Shown: positions 1-9,067, numbered from the stretch's first letter. The stretch: 64,000 bases of DNA from Xanthomonas hortorum (GCF_002940005.1 NZ_MDEF01000008.1); one strand, 5' to 3'. Program-made: numbers and translations. The notes: generated from the letters alone by a model not told the origin.

Positions 1-146
1 ATGATGAACATGGCGAGCAACTGATCCAGCTGCTGCTCGGAGCCAGCCGAAGGCGAGTGCTGACTGGAGTCCTCGTCTTGCTGAGGCCCGATGTCCATCG
101 TCTGCAGATTGCTGATATTCGAATAGTTGTTCCCGATAGAGTCCAT
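1..146 (-). CDS. hpa1: Harpin Hpa1/XopA, N-terminal part, cut by window edge
   Basis: Only the first 48 codons are in the window; the gene runs off the left edge. The visible protein starts MDSIGNNYSN and includes GPQQDEDSSQ and EQQLDQLLAMF, which I recognise as the N-terminus of the Xanthomonas harpin Hpa1/XopA/HpaG. Harpins are small, heat-stable, glycine- and glutamine-rich proteins secreted by the Hrp type III system that assist effector translocation. The start is the ATG whose complement lies at 144-146. A perfect PIP box with a matching -10 motif lies upstream. Hpa1 marks the border of the hrp cluster, so the rest of that cluster should lie left of the window. Confidence 0.9.
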   Translation of the reverse strand, partial: MDSIGNNYSNISNLQTMDIGPQQDEDSSQHSPSAGSEQQLDQLLAMFI

Positions 147-245
147 GGTGATTCCCGTCTCATGTGGTTGAACTGGATACATCGCGGATTGCCGGAAAGC
201 TGCAACGGCAAGATCGCAACGGGGACGCTGCGCTGCCCCTAGCGC

Positions 246-307
246 AAGGTAGAAGAGGCAACGGCGGTGCATCTGCCAGGACGCGAAGGTGCGCTTTTGC
301 TTGCGAA
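246..307 (-). promoter_or_regulatory. Perfect PIP box and -10 motif of hpa1
   Basis: On the minus strand the sequence shows TTCGC-N15-TTCGC (plus-strand GCGAA at 283-287 and 303-307). The -10-like TACCTT (plus 246-251) follows after 31 bp. This matches the plant-inducible-promoter consensus bound by HrpX, with YANNNT 30-32 bp downstream. It points at hpa1, whose ATG is about 100 bp further on. Confidence 0.9.
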
Positions 308-373
308 CGTGACTGCGGAAAACGCAGGGAAAACCCAGGAAAACAGCTGTGTTGCAACGATGCGTGTTGTGAT

Positions 374-435
374 TTCGTTTGCGGCATAGACGCTTCGTCC
401 AGCGTGTGCATGCGGATGCACAGCACCGTTATGGT
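374..435 (+). promoter_or_regulatory. Imperfect PIP box and -10 motif of hpa2
   Basis: The plus strand has TTCGT at 374-378 and TTCGT at 394-398, separated by exactly 15 bp. TATGGT (YANNNT) lies at 430-435, 31 bp downstream. This fits the relaxed TTCGB-N15-TTCGB form of the HrpX-responsive element. It is divergent from the hpa1 promoter and sits 67 bp left of the gene-side -10 used for hpa2, so the two genes appear to share a HrpX-controlled intergenic region. Confidence 0.7.
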
Positions 436-612
436 GTCGCGATCGAGCGGAGCGCCGGACCAACCGGGGGTGTGCGTCCACTCCGCTACGTTGCTGGAAT
501 GAACGACGATCAGGTGACAGACATGAAAGAGACCGATACGCCGACCACGTGTGCGTCTGTGCACGGCACGGATGTCTGGCGTCAACTGTGTTGGGCCACG
601 CTTTCGAGAAAC

Positions 613-1095
613 ATGCGCGTAGGCGCGCGATGGTGCGCGCTCCAGCCCCGGCATGCTGCCGCCCCTCGGCGACGCGTGTTGATTGCAGCGGCGTTGCTGT
701 GCGCCGCGCCGCTCGCACGTGCAGACTGTTTTGAAGAAGCCGCCGGCTATCAACACGTCAATCCATGGGTGCTGCGTGCCATTGCATGGCAGGAATCACG
801 TGGCCGTGCCGACGCGATCCATCGCAACAACAACGGCACGATCGATTATGGAAAGATGCAGATCAATTCGATCCATCTGCGGCGTCTTTCCAGTTACGGC
901 ATCTCCAGGGACGCGTTGATGCAGCCGTGCGTCAGCGTATATGTCGCCGCCTGGCGGCTGCGCGAGATGACCAATAAATATGGAAATACCTGGGCCGCTG
1001 TTGGCGCCTATCATTCCGAAACGCCCGCCGAGCGTGACAAATATGCACATGCCATCCACGCGATTCTGAGCAAGCGCGGCGTGGTTGCCGAGTAA
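613..1095 (+). CDS. hpa2: Hpa2/HpaH lysozyme-like lytic transglycosylase
   Basis: A 160-residue exported protein of the SLT/IagB lytic transglycosylase family, expected to open peptidoglycan for the type III apparatus. From the ATG at 613 it has a basic N-terminus, a hydrophobic core (VLIAAALLCAAPLARA) and a likely cleavage before Asp-Cys. The catalytic glutamate is in AWQESRG (about residue 61). It is followed by DYGKMQIN and a GAYHSE block typical of the family. The reading frame stays open upstream to 379, but that extension has no signal peptide and overlaps the promoter, so I prefer 613. It is divergent from hpa1 and is a normal member of the hrp border. Confidence 0.85.
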   Translation: MRVGARWCALQPRHAAAPRRRVLIAAALLCAAPLARADCFEEAAGYQHVNPWVLRAIAWQESRGRADAIHRNNNGTIDYGKMQINSIHLRRLSSYGISRDALMQPCVSVYVAAWRLREMTNKYGNTWAAVGAYHSETPAERDKYAHAIHAILSKRGVVAE

Positions 1096-1190
1096 CGCTG
1101 CTGTGATCGCGCGAGCGCGTGTGGTGCAGTACGTGGAATAATGCAAGCCGCGCCCGCCTGGTGGCGAGCGCGGTGGTTTGATCGCTGCGC

Positions 1191-2786
1191 TTACTCAACC
1201 TGCGAGCGATGCGCCTCGGCCTCGCGAACAGCCGCCTCGGCTTGCCAGGTGGCGCCGATGATCTTGTACTGCATGCCGGCGGCAACCCCGGACACCGTAT
1301 TGGAGAGTAACGCGCTGCGTGTGGGCGACAACCCAACCCACGCACCAATCATGTTGACGGCGGTGCCAAGTGCGATATTGGAGTTGATCGCAGCGGTGCG
1401 CGTGATCGACTGGTCCATGACCCGCTCGTAGTCATGGCGCTTGCCCTTGAATGCAGGGTCCAGGAATTGCTGTGTCACGGCTTCGTCGGCCTCGTGCTGG
1501 GTCACGTTGAGCCAATCTAGCGTTTCCATGCCGACATTCAATGCAGCAGACACTGCTGATTGACGCACGATCAGATCGGTCGCCTCACCCTTGTTGAAAG
1601 GCGAGTGCAGGCCTGCCCAGCGTTGCCTGGCACTTGCAAAATCTGGCGATGCCACTTCATTGCTGGCCAGATTGGTCAGGACGTTGGCCATGCCGTAGAA
1701 CCTCCCGGCAGCGGTAAAATGCGCGCCGCTGATGCCGCCATTGGTGGGGCCACGCATTCCCACCATGCGAAATGTCGCCTGGATGGTGTCGCGCGCTGCG
1801 GCATAGGCGGCGATCTTCAGATCGCTGGCCAGCAGCCTGGCCGCCATCTCCGGTTGGCCCGCTGACTTGCCGGCCGCACCCACGGCGATGTTGCTCACGA
1901 TGCCGGCCAGCGCGAGCCGGGTGACCAGATCCGAGTAATGTTGCTGCTCGGTTTTCTTGTGAGTGCGTTCGTCGTCGGACAATGCATGCCACTGTTCGAG
2001 ACTGAGATTGTGGAAGCCTCGCGCAGCCGCGTCTGGATTGCGGTTCTCGCGGTTGCTTCGCAGCGTATGCAGCGCCATCTGCAGCGTGCCGGAGACTGCC
2101 TGCGTGGCGACGACCGCTTCGGGCGGAAGCTGGCGAAGAACGGCAAACAACCCTTCGCCCAGCAACTCACGCGCGAAGGTGGTCGGTCCCACCGAGCTGG
2201 CCTGGTGCACCAGATGCCCCAGCGCAGCGCCCAGGTATTGCTTGTCGACACTGATCGGTAGGACGCCGCGCGCTGCAGCCGCCACTGCGGCGGCGGTCGG
2301 TCCGAGGACGGTGCGTACGCCACGCGCTGCGCCGGTTCCGATCAATGCAGCCAGCGCGCCCAGCCGCTCGGCGGTTGTGCTTGTGCTGGCTGCTGCCGCA
2401 GGTGCGGTGGTCGTTGCAGATGTGTGCACCGGCGGGGCAGGTTGTTCGTGAAAGATTGGAGGTGTATCGAACGGTTCCAGGAAGTTTCTGGTGCTGTGGA
2501 AGTGCTCGCTGCTGCTCTCTTCGTCGTGCAGGATCGACGCGTCCGCGGCATGCAGTAGCGGGCTCTCACCGGTGTGCTGGTTTCTGTCGGCAGCGCTGCC
2601 AGATCCTGTGTTGCGTTCCGGGTTGTCGCGTCGTCGGGACGGTCTGGGAGCCAGGCGCGACAGTGCAGGGTTCGCTGGCGGCGTCGGCGCCGCACTGTGC
2701 TGTTGTGGCTGCGGTATGTCGATCACGACGTCTGCATTCGTCGATCGCGCTGGCTGGGGAGCACTGGCTGAAGGGATCTTCGTCAC
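1191..2786 (-). CDS. xopM: Type III effector candidate, XopM-like
   Basis: A 531-residue protein from a GTG at 2784-2786 that is preceded by GAGGA at good spacing. The frame also has ATG codons at 2819 and 2873, giving 542 or 560 residues, but both lack a clear ribosome site. The first 130 residues are rich in Pro, Ser, Ala and Thr with no signal peptide, as in type III secretion signals. The C-terminal half is helical with several hydrophobic stretches. There is no recognisable enzyme motif. In X. euvesicatoria, XopM is encoded next to the lytic transglycosylase gene at this border and has a similar length, so I assign xopM by position and character, not by sequence search. EPFDTPP near residue 104 resembles an FFAT motif. 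Confidence 0.6.
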   Translation of the reverse strand: MTKIPSASAPQPARSTNADVVIDIPQPQQHSAAPTPPANPALSRLAPRPSRRRDNPERNTGSGSAADRNQHTGESPLLHAADASILHDEESSSEHFHSTRNFLEPFDTPPIFHEQPAPPVHTSATTTAPAAAASTSTTAERLGALAALIGTGAARGVRTVLGPTAAAVAAAARGVLPISVDKQYLGAALGHLVHQASSVGPTTFARELLGEGLFAVLRQLPPEAVVATQAVSGTLQMALHTLRSNRENRNPDAAARGFHNLSLEQWHALSDDERTHKKTEQQHYSDLVTRLALAGIVSNIAVGAAGKSAGQPEMAARLLASDLKIAAYAAARDTIQATFRMVGMRGPTNGGISGAHFTAAGRFYGMANVLTNLASNEVASPDFASARQRWAGLHSPFNKGEATDLIVRQSAVSAALNVGMETLDWLNVTQHEADEAVTQQFLDPAFKGKRHDYERVMDQSITRTAAINSNIALGTAVNMIGAWVGLSPTRSALLSNTVSGVAAGMQYKIIGATWQAEAAVREAEAHRSQVE

Positions 2787-3029
2787 GGCATGTCCTCGCT
2801 GTGGTGGGAAAGGCGGCATGCTGCCGCCCGGCCTTGCAGGGCTGCTGACGTGCGGCGTTGACGGCCGGCACATCGTTCGACGGACGCATGGCGTTGCCAG
2901 CCTCTATTGCAGCGCCGGGGTCGCTGGCGGCCGGGCGATGCGTCGATCGACGCGACAGCGTGCTCCACGTGCTGCACGCAGACACGGTCTGGCGCACGTG
3001 CCGTCATCAACGGTCCGGGCAAATACAGT

Positions 3030-3054
3030 GCGAATTACTCAGCGTACAATCGAA
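3030..3054 (-). promoter_or_regulatory. Imperfect PIP-like box upstream of XopM-like gene
   Basis: On the minus strand TTCGA-N15-TTCGC (plus GCGAA at 3030-3034, TCGAA at 3050-3054). One position departs from TTCGB-N15-TTCGB, and I found no YANNNT at the ideal 30-32 bp distance. It could be a weak HrpX site for the effector gene starting at 2786. Confidence 0.4.
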
Positions 3055-3375
3055 GTGCTCAGGTGTGCCCTGGCATTCATGGCCACCTTGTGTGGCATGC
3101 GTTGTCGTCGTCAGTGACTCGAAAATGCCATCAAGCCGCAGATCCGGGACGCTTCAATTGCGAAATGATCATTCCCCAACGGAATATGTCATTCGTTGTG
3201 CGGATGAAATGTGTCTGCTGTTGGGCGTGTCTTCGTCTACCGAAGACAGCGTCGTGCGCACAGCGACGACCACACTTGAGACGCGGCCTTTGGGGCAAGG
3301 AGCCTAGCTCAAGCAGCGATTTGGGGATGAGGTCGTGAAGCTGGTCGGTCGAGGTCCAATCGATGCACGCGGCAT

Positions 3376-3401
3376 AACGCCCGACCATTCGGCCGGGCGT
3401 T
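3376..3401. terminator. Hairpin after the thioredoxin-fold gene
   Basis: AACGCCCG at 3376-3383 pairs with CGGGCGTT at 3394-3401 (8 bp). It lies just past the stop of the minus-strand gene. The T-rich side is on the plus strand, so intrinsic termination on the minus strand would be weak. Confidence 0.45.
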
Positions 3402-3407
3402 TTCCTT

Positions 3408-4988
3408 TCAGCTCAGCCAGCTGCTGCACCCGCTGGTGTTCTTGCTGTCGCAACTGGCCTGCATTTTCTGCTGCAGCCGCGCCAGCACCGCGCTGCCTTC
3501 CCGATGATGCTGCGTGCTCCAGGTCTTGAGAGAGGTGCCAAGCGCCTTGAGGTTTTGAAGGTTACGCCGACCGTATCGATCCGGCTGGCCTGCCAACTCG
3601 CCGATCACCTGTGCAGTGGCAGATTCGATGGCAGCGGTGTCCTGGGGGCTGAGCCGGATCACCCCATTGGCATACCGCAGCGCCGACTCCACGCGCATGA
3701 CGGGGCCTTGGGAACCTTCGTAGGACTTTTTCAACCACGTCAGCGCTGTCTTGGGGTCGTTGCGTTCTTCGGCCAGATCGGCGAGGAACTGCATGTAGTG
3801 GTTGGGGGTCTTGCTACGCGTCAGCTCGCCCAGCAGCAGTTGTTCTGCACCGGCGGTATCGCCTGTATCGTCCAGTAGTCCCGCGGCTCCGGTGATGACG
3901 GACTGTCGTTCCTCATCGGTCTTGGCCGTCTGTACCGCCCATTGCACGCGCTGGCGAACGGTGTCGAGCACCGCTGCCGGCAGCGGCGGTTGCGGCTTTT
4001 TTGGCTCGCTACCCGGGGTTTGACCCTGTGCCAGGCGAGCGAGATCGATTTGCGTGGAGGCGGTGATCATCCGGTCCACGATCGGCAGGGTGGCGTCGGC
4101 ATAGACCTTGTCCAGCGCCTGATTCAGCGCCAAGGACAGCGCCGCGCGCTCGCCTGGGTCGCTGGTGGACGCCATCACCAGGCGTGGGGCAAAACGACTC
4201 AGCTCGGTGCGGTTTGCGCGCACCTCCGACGGATCGGCCAGAACCGCCTTCAGCAACGCCAGGTGCGCCGGGCTGGCAACCGGTGGCGTTGTTGCGATGG
4301 ACAGCGCCAGCAGCGCGAACCTGCGCTGCAGCGCAGGCTGCGGTGCCGAGGCGGCCAAATGCGCAAGTACATCGCTTGCACTGCGCGTTTTCGAGGGCTC
4401 GCGCGCCATGCCCCACCACTCGTAGCCGGCCAGCAAGGTCCAGTCGTCTGCGCGCAATTCCTTCGGGGTCTTCAACGCCCGGTCGAGCAACTGCTCCGAG
4501 GTCATGGTCTGCGTGGCAGCCACCTGCAACGCGTCGGCCAGGCGGGCATTGTCGCTGTAACCGGCCAGGCGCGTGATCAGGCTGCGATCCGGGCGCAGCA
4601 CGATGATGGTTGGATACCCCTTGACGTTGAATTGATCGCCCCACTTCTGGGCATCTGCAAGGTCCACGTCCAGATGCACCGCCACGAATTTGCGCGTCAA
4701 TTCGATAAAGGCGGGATCCTTGAACAAGGTGGCCTGAAGCTGGTTGCACGGTGGGCACCAGACGGCGCCCCAATACAGCATGAGCGGCTTGCCGCTTGCC
4801 TTGGCCTCGGCGAAGGCGCCATCAACGTCGCCCTCGCGCCAGGCAATGCCGGCGCTGGCAGGAGTGGCCGCCGATTTGGTCTGTGCAGGCGGCGCTGGTG
4901 TGTCCGGCTTGCCGCAGCCGGTCAGGGTTGCCAGCACGGCCAACAGCGCGATCGAGGACGACGCAGGGCGTTGGAACGACAACTTCAT
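3408..4988 (-). CDS. Thioredoxin-fold lipoprotein
   Basis: A 526-residue protein with a lipoprotein signal (hydrophobic stretch ending LATLTGC, lipobox Cys about residue 25). A thioredoxin domain has the active site WCPPC near residues 77-81 and a cis-proline loop GYPT near 126. The remaining ~350 residues are helical and repeat-like, without a known motif. It probably acts as a membrane-tethered thiol-disulfide oxidoreductase in the periplasm. A GTG three codons upstream (4997) is an alternative start; neither has a strong ribosome site. It lies beside the hrp border, but no PIP box was found, so a link to secretion is only a possibility. Confidence 0.75.
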   Translation of the reverse strand: MKLSFQRPASSSIALLAVLATLTGCGKPDTPAPPAQTKSAATPASAGIAWREGDVDGAFAEAKASGKPLMLYWGAVWCPPCNQLQATLFKDPAFIELTRKFVAVHLDVDLADAQKWGDQFNVKGYPTIIVLRPDRSLITRLAGYSDNARLADALQVAATQTMTSEQLLDRALKTPKELRADDWTLLAGYEWWGMAREPSKTRSASDVLAHLAASAPQPALQRRFALLALSIATTPPVASPAHLALLKAVLADPSEVRANRTELSRFAPRLVMASTSDPGERAALSLALNQALDKVYADATLPIVDRMITASTQIDLARLAQGQTPGSEPKKPQPPLPAAVLDTVRQRVQWAVQTAKTDEERQSVITGAAGLLDDTGDTAGAEQLLLGELTRSKTPNHYMQFLADLAEERNDPKTALTWLKKSYEGSQGPVMRVESALRYANGVIRLSPQDTAAIESATAQVIGELAGQPDRYGRRNLQNLKALGTSLKTWSTQHHREGSAVLARLQQKMQASCDSKNTSGCSSWLS

Positions 4989-5415
4989 GGGAATCACCGG
5001 ACAAGAGCAGAGGAGGATCGAATGACCGAACGCGCGGCGTTGCTCCGACGGCGGATGACGTCACGCTCTTTGTAGCCTTTCCCCCAACCTGGCAGCATCG
5101 TTGGATGCGAAATGGTGTTGGCGCCAGCGCAGCGGTACGAATCAACGTCTCGATGTCGCCGATGAGCGACAGCGCAAGGTCCGATTGCTTCAACGCATTC
5201 CACGGCCAAGACGGACGTTGTATCTCGTGGGTAAGGCTTCTCCATGGAACGGCCCACGCAATCTTTCGCTTATGGCGTGATAGCGATGCGCTACACGGAC
5301 CTCGGTGATTTACCTGAACGGCACGGCAGCCGCATCGGCCTTACCTAATTCTGGCCTCAAGAAATGCCGATCACTGCCGTTAGCGCCAGTTCCTAACCAA
5401 ACGGCAGAGGTCGCC
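4989..5415. other. Intergenic region, divergent promoters presumed
   Basis: About 430 bp separate the divergent thioredoxin and chemoreceptor genes. No repeat, RNA gene or convincing small ORF was seen. Promoters for both genes are expected here. Confidence 0.5.
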
Positions 5416-7233
5416 ATGTTTTTCTCCGACGGTCACAAGGTCGAGGCGTTGACCAAGGCGATTGAAGCCACGTTGCAGGGGGGCTCCGCGCAGTGGCCGA
5501 GCAACGGTCCCGCCCTGCTTCTCAAGAAGATGGCAGAGCGCTTGTGTGCCGCCCAACAGGAGCGTGACCTGGCGAAAGTCCAGGCGGCTGATGCGGCGGC
5601 TGCACTGCGTCAACTCGAAGGACGCTTTGAACTGGTTGCCAACAGCACCACAGACGGCCTTTGGGATATCGGCGTCATCAATGGAGACCCCACGCATCCT
5701 GACAGCCCGGTGTGGTGGTCGCCCCATATGCGCGCTCTGTTGGGCTTCTCCTCCGAGCAGGAGTTTCCGAATGTGCTGGACAGCTGGGTTGCCTGCCTGC
5801 ACCCGGACGACAAGCAGCCGACGCTAGACGCCTTCGCGGCGCATCTTGCGGACAGCAGTGGCCGGACCCCCTATGACGTCGAGAACCGCTTGCGTCTGAA
5901 GTCGGGCCAATACCGCTGGTTTCGTGCATTCGGCACCACCGAGCGCGACGCGCAAGGCTTGCCGCTTCGGGTGGCCGGTGCGCTCACCGACATCACCGAG
6001 CGCCGTGACCGAGAGCAGTTTCTCGACATCACACTGACGCGCTTTGAGCTCGGCTCGCAGATGCTGAGCGATGGCTTGTGGGACATGAGTGTCATCGCGG
6101 GTGACCCGATCAATCCCAGCAACGAGTTCTGGTGGTCACAGCAGTTCCGCCACTTGCTGGGCTTTGAGTCCGAGCAAGAGTTTCCCAATGTGCTGGACAG
6201 CTGGGCGTCACGGCTTCATCCGGAAGACAAGACGCGGTCGTTGAACGCCTTCGCGGCGCACTTGAACGACCGCAGTGGCCGCACCAACTTCGATATCGAG
6301 TACCGCCTGCAGCTCAAGAACGGCCAGTATCGGTGGTTCCGGGCACGCGGCCTGACCAAACGTGCGGCAGACGGCACGCCGCTGCGCGCGGTGGGCGCGT
6401 TGATGGATGTGGAGGCCGGACGTCAGCTGGGCGAAGTGGCAAACACACTCAGCAACGCGGCAGGAGACATCGTGCGCAGCAACGACGACCTGTCGCGGCG
6501 CACCGAGCAGCAGGCAGCCGCGCTCGAGGAGACCGCAAGCTCCATGGAAGAGATGACCAGCATCGTGCGCAAGAATGCTGACGGCGCGCGCCAGGCCAAT
6601 GCGCTTGCCAGTAGCGCTGCAGAGACGGCGCTGCGTGGTGGGCAATTGGTCAATGGTGTCGTCAGCACGATGTCAGCGATCCAGACATCGTCGCGGAAGA
6701 TTGGGGAAATCATCACCGTCATCGACGGCATCGCGTTCCAGACCAATATCCTCGCCTTGAATGCAGCCGTGGAAGCGGCGCGTGCGGGAGAGCAGGGGCG
6801 TGGGTTTGCGGTGGTGGCGTCCGAAGTGCGCAGCCTCGCTCAGCGCTGCACCACGGCCGCAAAGGAAATTCGCGATCTGATCGCCGATTCCGCCGCGAAG
6901 GTGGGGCAGGGGGCAGAGCAGGTCAACGTGGCGGGCAAAGCCATGGAGGAGCTGCTGGCGTCGGTAAAGCAAGTCAACGACATCATGGGTGAGATCGCGG
7001 CGGCCAGCCACGAGCAAAGTGCCGGGATCGAGCAGATCAATCAAACCATTGCCCAGATGGACGCAGCGACGCAGCAGAATTCAGTGCTGGTTGACACCAT
7101 GGCATCGTCCGCCCGTGCACTCGAAGATCAAGCAACCGCATTGGTGGAGAGTGTTGAGAGCAGCTCACGCAGCAGCTCACGCAGCATCACACGCAGCATC
7201 AATGGAAAACCAGCGCTCGCATTGGTGGCCTGA
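5416..7233 (+). CDS. Soluble methyl-accepting chemotaxis protein with two PAS domains
   Basis: A 605-residue chemoreceptor without transmembrane segments, so cytoplasmic. Two PAS_3-type domains lie near residues 75-195 and 205-325. They are close copies of each other; both contain DGLWD, EQEFPNVLDSW, FAAHL, SGRT and GQYRWFRA. A C-terminal MCP signalling domain follows, with the conserved hairpin tip FQTNILALNAAVEAARAGEQ and GRGFAVVASEVR. Methylation-region glutamates (LEETASSMEEMTS) are present. There is no HAMP domain. I start at ATG 5416 because GAGG precedes it at good spacing; the frame is open back to 5305. It should feed a CheA/CheW pathway and sense an internal cue such as redox or a metabolite. 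Confidence 0.85.
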   Translation: MFFSDGHKVEALTKAIEATLQGGSAQWPSNGPALLLKKMAERLCAAQQERDLAKVQAADAAAALRQLEGRFELVANSTTDGLWDIGVINGDPTHPDSPVWWSPHMRALLGFSSEQEFPNVLDSWVACLHPDDKQPTLDAFAAHLADSSGRTPYDVENRLRLKSGQYRWFRAFGTTERDAQGLPLRVAGALTDITERRDREQFLDITLTRFELGSQMLSDGLWDMSVIAGDPINPSNEFWWSQQFRHLLGFESEQEFPNVLDSWASRLHPEDKTRSLNAFAAHLNDRSGRTNFDIEYRLQLKNGQYRWFRARGLTKRAADGTPLRAVGALMDVEAGRQLGEVANTLSNAAGDIVRSNDDLSRRTEQQAAALEETASSMEEMTSIVRKNADGARQANALASSAAETALRGGQLVNGVVSTMSAIQTSSRKIGEIITVIDGIAFQTNILALNAAVEAARAGEQGRGFAVVASEVRSLAQRCTTAAKEIRDLIADSAAKVGQGAEQVNVAGKAMEELLASVKQVNDIMGEIAAASHEQSAGIEQINQTIAQMDAATQQNSVLVDTMASSARALEDQATALVESVESSSRSSSRSITRSINGKPALALVA

Positions 7234-7570
7234 CACCTTGTGTCGCCCCAGCGCTGCCCTGCGACGTGGTGGTTTCACGAGCAGGGCGGTGCATTGGGAA
7301 GCGGGCGTCAGACGGCGCTCGAGTGACGATCTGGTCTGCATCGGCGTATCAAGGCCGACTGCCTGCCGCGCTGGGCGCGTGGCGGGAACTCACCTATGAG
7401 CGGGGAAGCGAATCGCCCGGGAACGCAGCAGCGAGCCCGTGCGAAGATATGCTTTGGTGTGGCTCGCTCCCCAGTCGCTTGGGTATCACACAGGTTCGAG
7501 GGTGTCAGGGCAGGTATCAATGGACGGTTTCGGGCGATGTCCCGTTTAAAAACAAGAAGATAGGCCTGAA
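7234..7570. other. Intergenic region upstream of trpG
   Basis: 337 bp after the chemoreceptor. No gene or tRNA was seen. An AT-rich tail (about 7545-7570) just before trpG may hold its promoter or leader; I saw no clear trp attenuator with tandem Trp codons. Confidence 0.5.
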
Positions 7571-8149
7571 ATGTTACTGATGCTCGATAACTACGACAGC
7601 TTCACCTACAACCTCGTGCAGTACCTGCAGGCCCTGGGCGCGGAGGTCACGGTGGTGCGCAACGATGCGATGAGCGTCGATCAGATCGCCGCGCTCAAGC
7701 CGGAGCGCATCGTGATCTCGCCCGGTCCGCGCACGCCCAACGAGGCCGGTGTCTCGCTGCAGCTGATCGAGCAGCTGGGCCAGACCACGCCGATCCTGGG
7801 CGTCTGTCTGGGCCACCAGAGCATCGGTCAGGTCTATGGCGGCGATGTGATCCGCGCCGGCAACATCATGCATGGCAAGACCTCGCCGATCCGCCACCAG
7901 GGCAAGGGCGTGTTCGCCGGCCTGCCGGACAGCTACGAGGCCACGCGCTACCACTCGCTGGTGGTGGACAAGACCACCTTGCCCGAAGCGCTGGAAGTCA
8001 CCGCCTGGACCGAGAATCCGGATGGCTCGATGGAAGAGATCATGGGCCTGCGCCATCGCCAGTTTCCGGTCGAAGGCGTGCAGTTCCATCCCGAATCGAT
8101 CCTGACCCAGCACGGTCATACCTTGCTGAAAAACTTCCTGGAGCGCTGA
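7571..8149 (+). CDS. trpG: Anthranilate synthase component II (glutamine amidotransferase)
   Basis: A 192-residue class I glutamine amidotransferase that supplies ammonia to TrpE for anthranilate. Visible hallmarks are MLDNYDSFTYNLVQ at the start, ISPGPRTPNEAG, the nucleophile motif GVCLGHQSIGQ (Cys about residue 79) and the His-Glu pair in GVQFHPESI. Length fits TrpG/PabA. trpD and trpC follow on the same strand, so the tryptophan role is likely, although a shared role in p-aminobenzoate synthesis is possible. A flavin reductase gene lies between it and trpD. Confidence 0.95.
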   Translation: MLLMLDNYDSFTYNLVQYLQALGAEVTVVRNDAMSVDQIAALKPERIVISPGPRTPNEAGVSLQLIEQLGQTTPILGVCLGHQSIGQVYGGDVIRAGNIMHGKTSPIRHQGKGVFAGLPDSYEATRYHSLVVDKTTLPEALEVTAWTENPDGSMEEIMGLRHRQFPVEGVQFHPESILTQHGHTLLKNFLER

Positions 8150-8318
8150 GCGAAATGCGCACTGCGCACGTCGCCGGCGTCTATACGGCAGTTGTCGATG
8201 CAGTCTTCAGCAACGTCGATGCACCGGCTGCGCATGCATGCGATGCCCGCAATCATCTGTCCTGCATGGCAGAGATGGTTCGCCGTTTCGTTTCTTCAAC
8301 GCCTGCATCCGGATCACG

Positions 8319-8951
8319 ATGAGCACCACTGGCGACAACGTCCACTTCTACGAACCAAGCCAGGGCCACGGGCTACCGCACGATCCGTTCAATGCCATCG
8401 TTGGCCCACGGCCGATCGGCTGGATCGGGTCGCGCAGCGCCGACGGCATCGCCAATCTGGCGCCTTACAGCTTCTTCAACGCGTTCAACTACGTGCCGCC
8501 GATCGTCGGCTTTGCCAGCATCGGCCGCAAGGACAGCCTGCACAACATCGAAGCCACCGGCGAATTCACCTGGAACCTGGCCACGCGTCCGTTGGCCGAG
8601 GCCATGAATGCCAGCGCGGCGATGGTGCCCTCGGAGGTGGATGAGTTCGCACTGGCCGGCTTGCAGATGGCAGCTTCGCGCCTGATTGATGCGCCGCGTG
8701 TGGCGGCAAGCCCGATGAGTTTCGAATGTCGGCTCAGCCAGTTGCTGCCGCTGCAGAGCGCAAGCGGGCAGGCCATCGAAACCTGGCTGGTCCTGGGTGA
8801 AGTGGTGGGTGTGCATCTGGCGCACGCGGCGCTGCAGGACGGCATCTACGATCCCGCTGCCGTGCAGACGATCCTGCGCGCCGGCGGTGCCGCCGATTAT
8901 TTCGAAGTGCAGGCCCAGGCGCGTTTCCGCATGCAGCGTCCCGGTCAATGA
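8319..8951 (+). CDS. Flavin reductase-like FMN-binding protein
   Basis: A 210-residue protein of the flavin reductase-like domain family. The N-terminal half has DPFNAIVGPRPIGWI, APYSFFNAFNYVPPIVGF and EFTWNLATRPL, matching the FMN-binding split barrel. It likely reduces or binds FMN, but its partner is unknown. I start at ATG 8319 (MSTTGDN); upstream in-frame codons from 8238 lack family sequence. It sits inside the trp gene run (169 bp after trpG, 116 bp before trpD), an arrangement without an obvious metabolic reason. Confidence 0.8.
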   Translation: MSTTGDNVHFYEPSQGHGLPHDPFNAIVGPRPIGWIGSRSADGIANLAPYSFFNAFNYVPPIVGFASIGRKDSLHNIEATGEFTWNLATRPLAEAMNASAAMVPSEVDEFALAGLQMAASRLIDAPRVAASPMSFECRLSQLLPLQSASGQAIETWLVLGEVVGVHLAHAALQDGIYDPAAVQTILRAGGAADYFEVQAQARFRMQRPGQ

Positions 8952-9067
8952 GCGTCGCCTGCAACGCCGCTGCATGGCATTGCACCGACGCTGGCATGTC
9001 TCTCCACGCCTGATCGATCCACAGTCCTCTCGTAGTTCTCCCACGTTTTTCCACGGTCCTCTCGCTC

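Larger units (their letters stand above)
2787..3407. other. Gene-free region between XopM-like gene and thioredoxin gene
   Basis: No convincing gene. It holds a PIP-like motif near 3030-3054, and a hairpin at its right end next to the stop of the thioredoxin-fold gene. The stretch 3150-3230 is less GC-rich than its surroundings. Confidence 0.6.
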
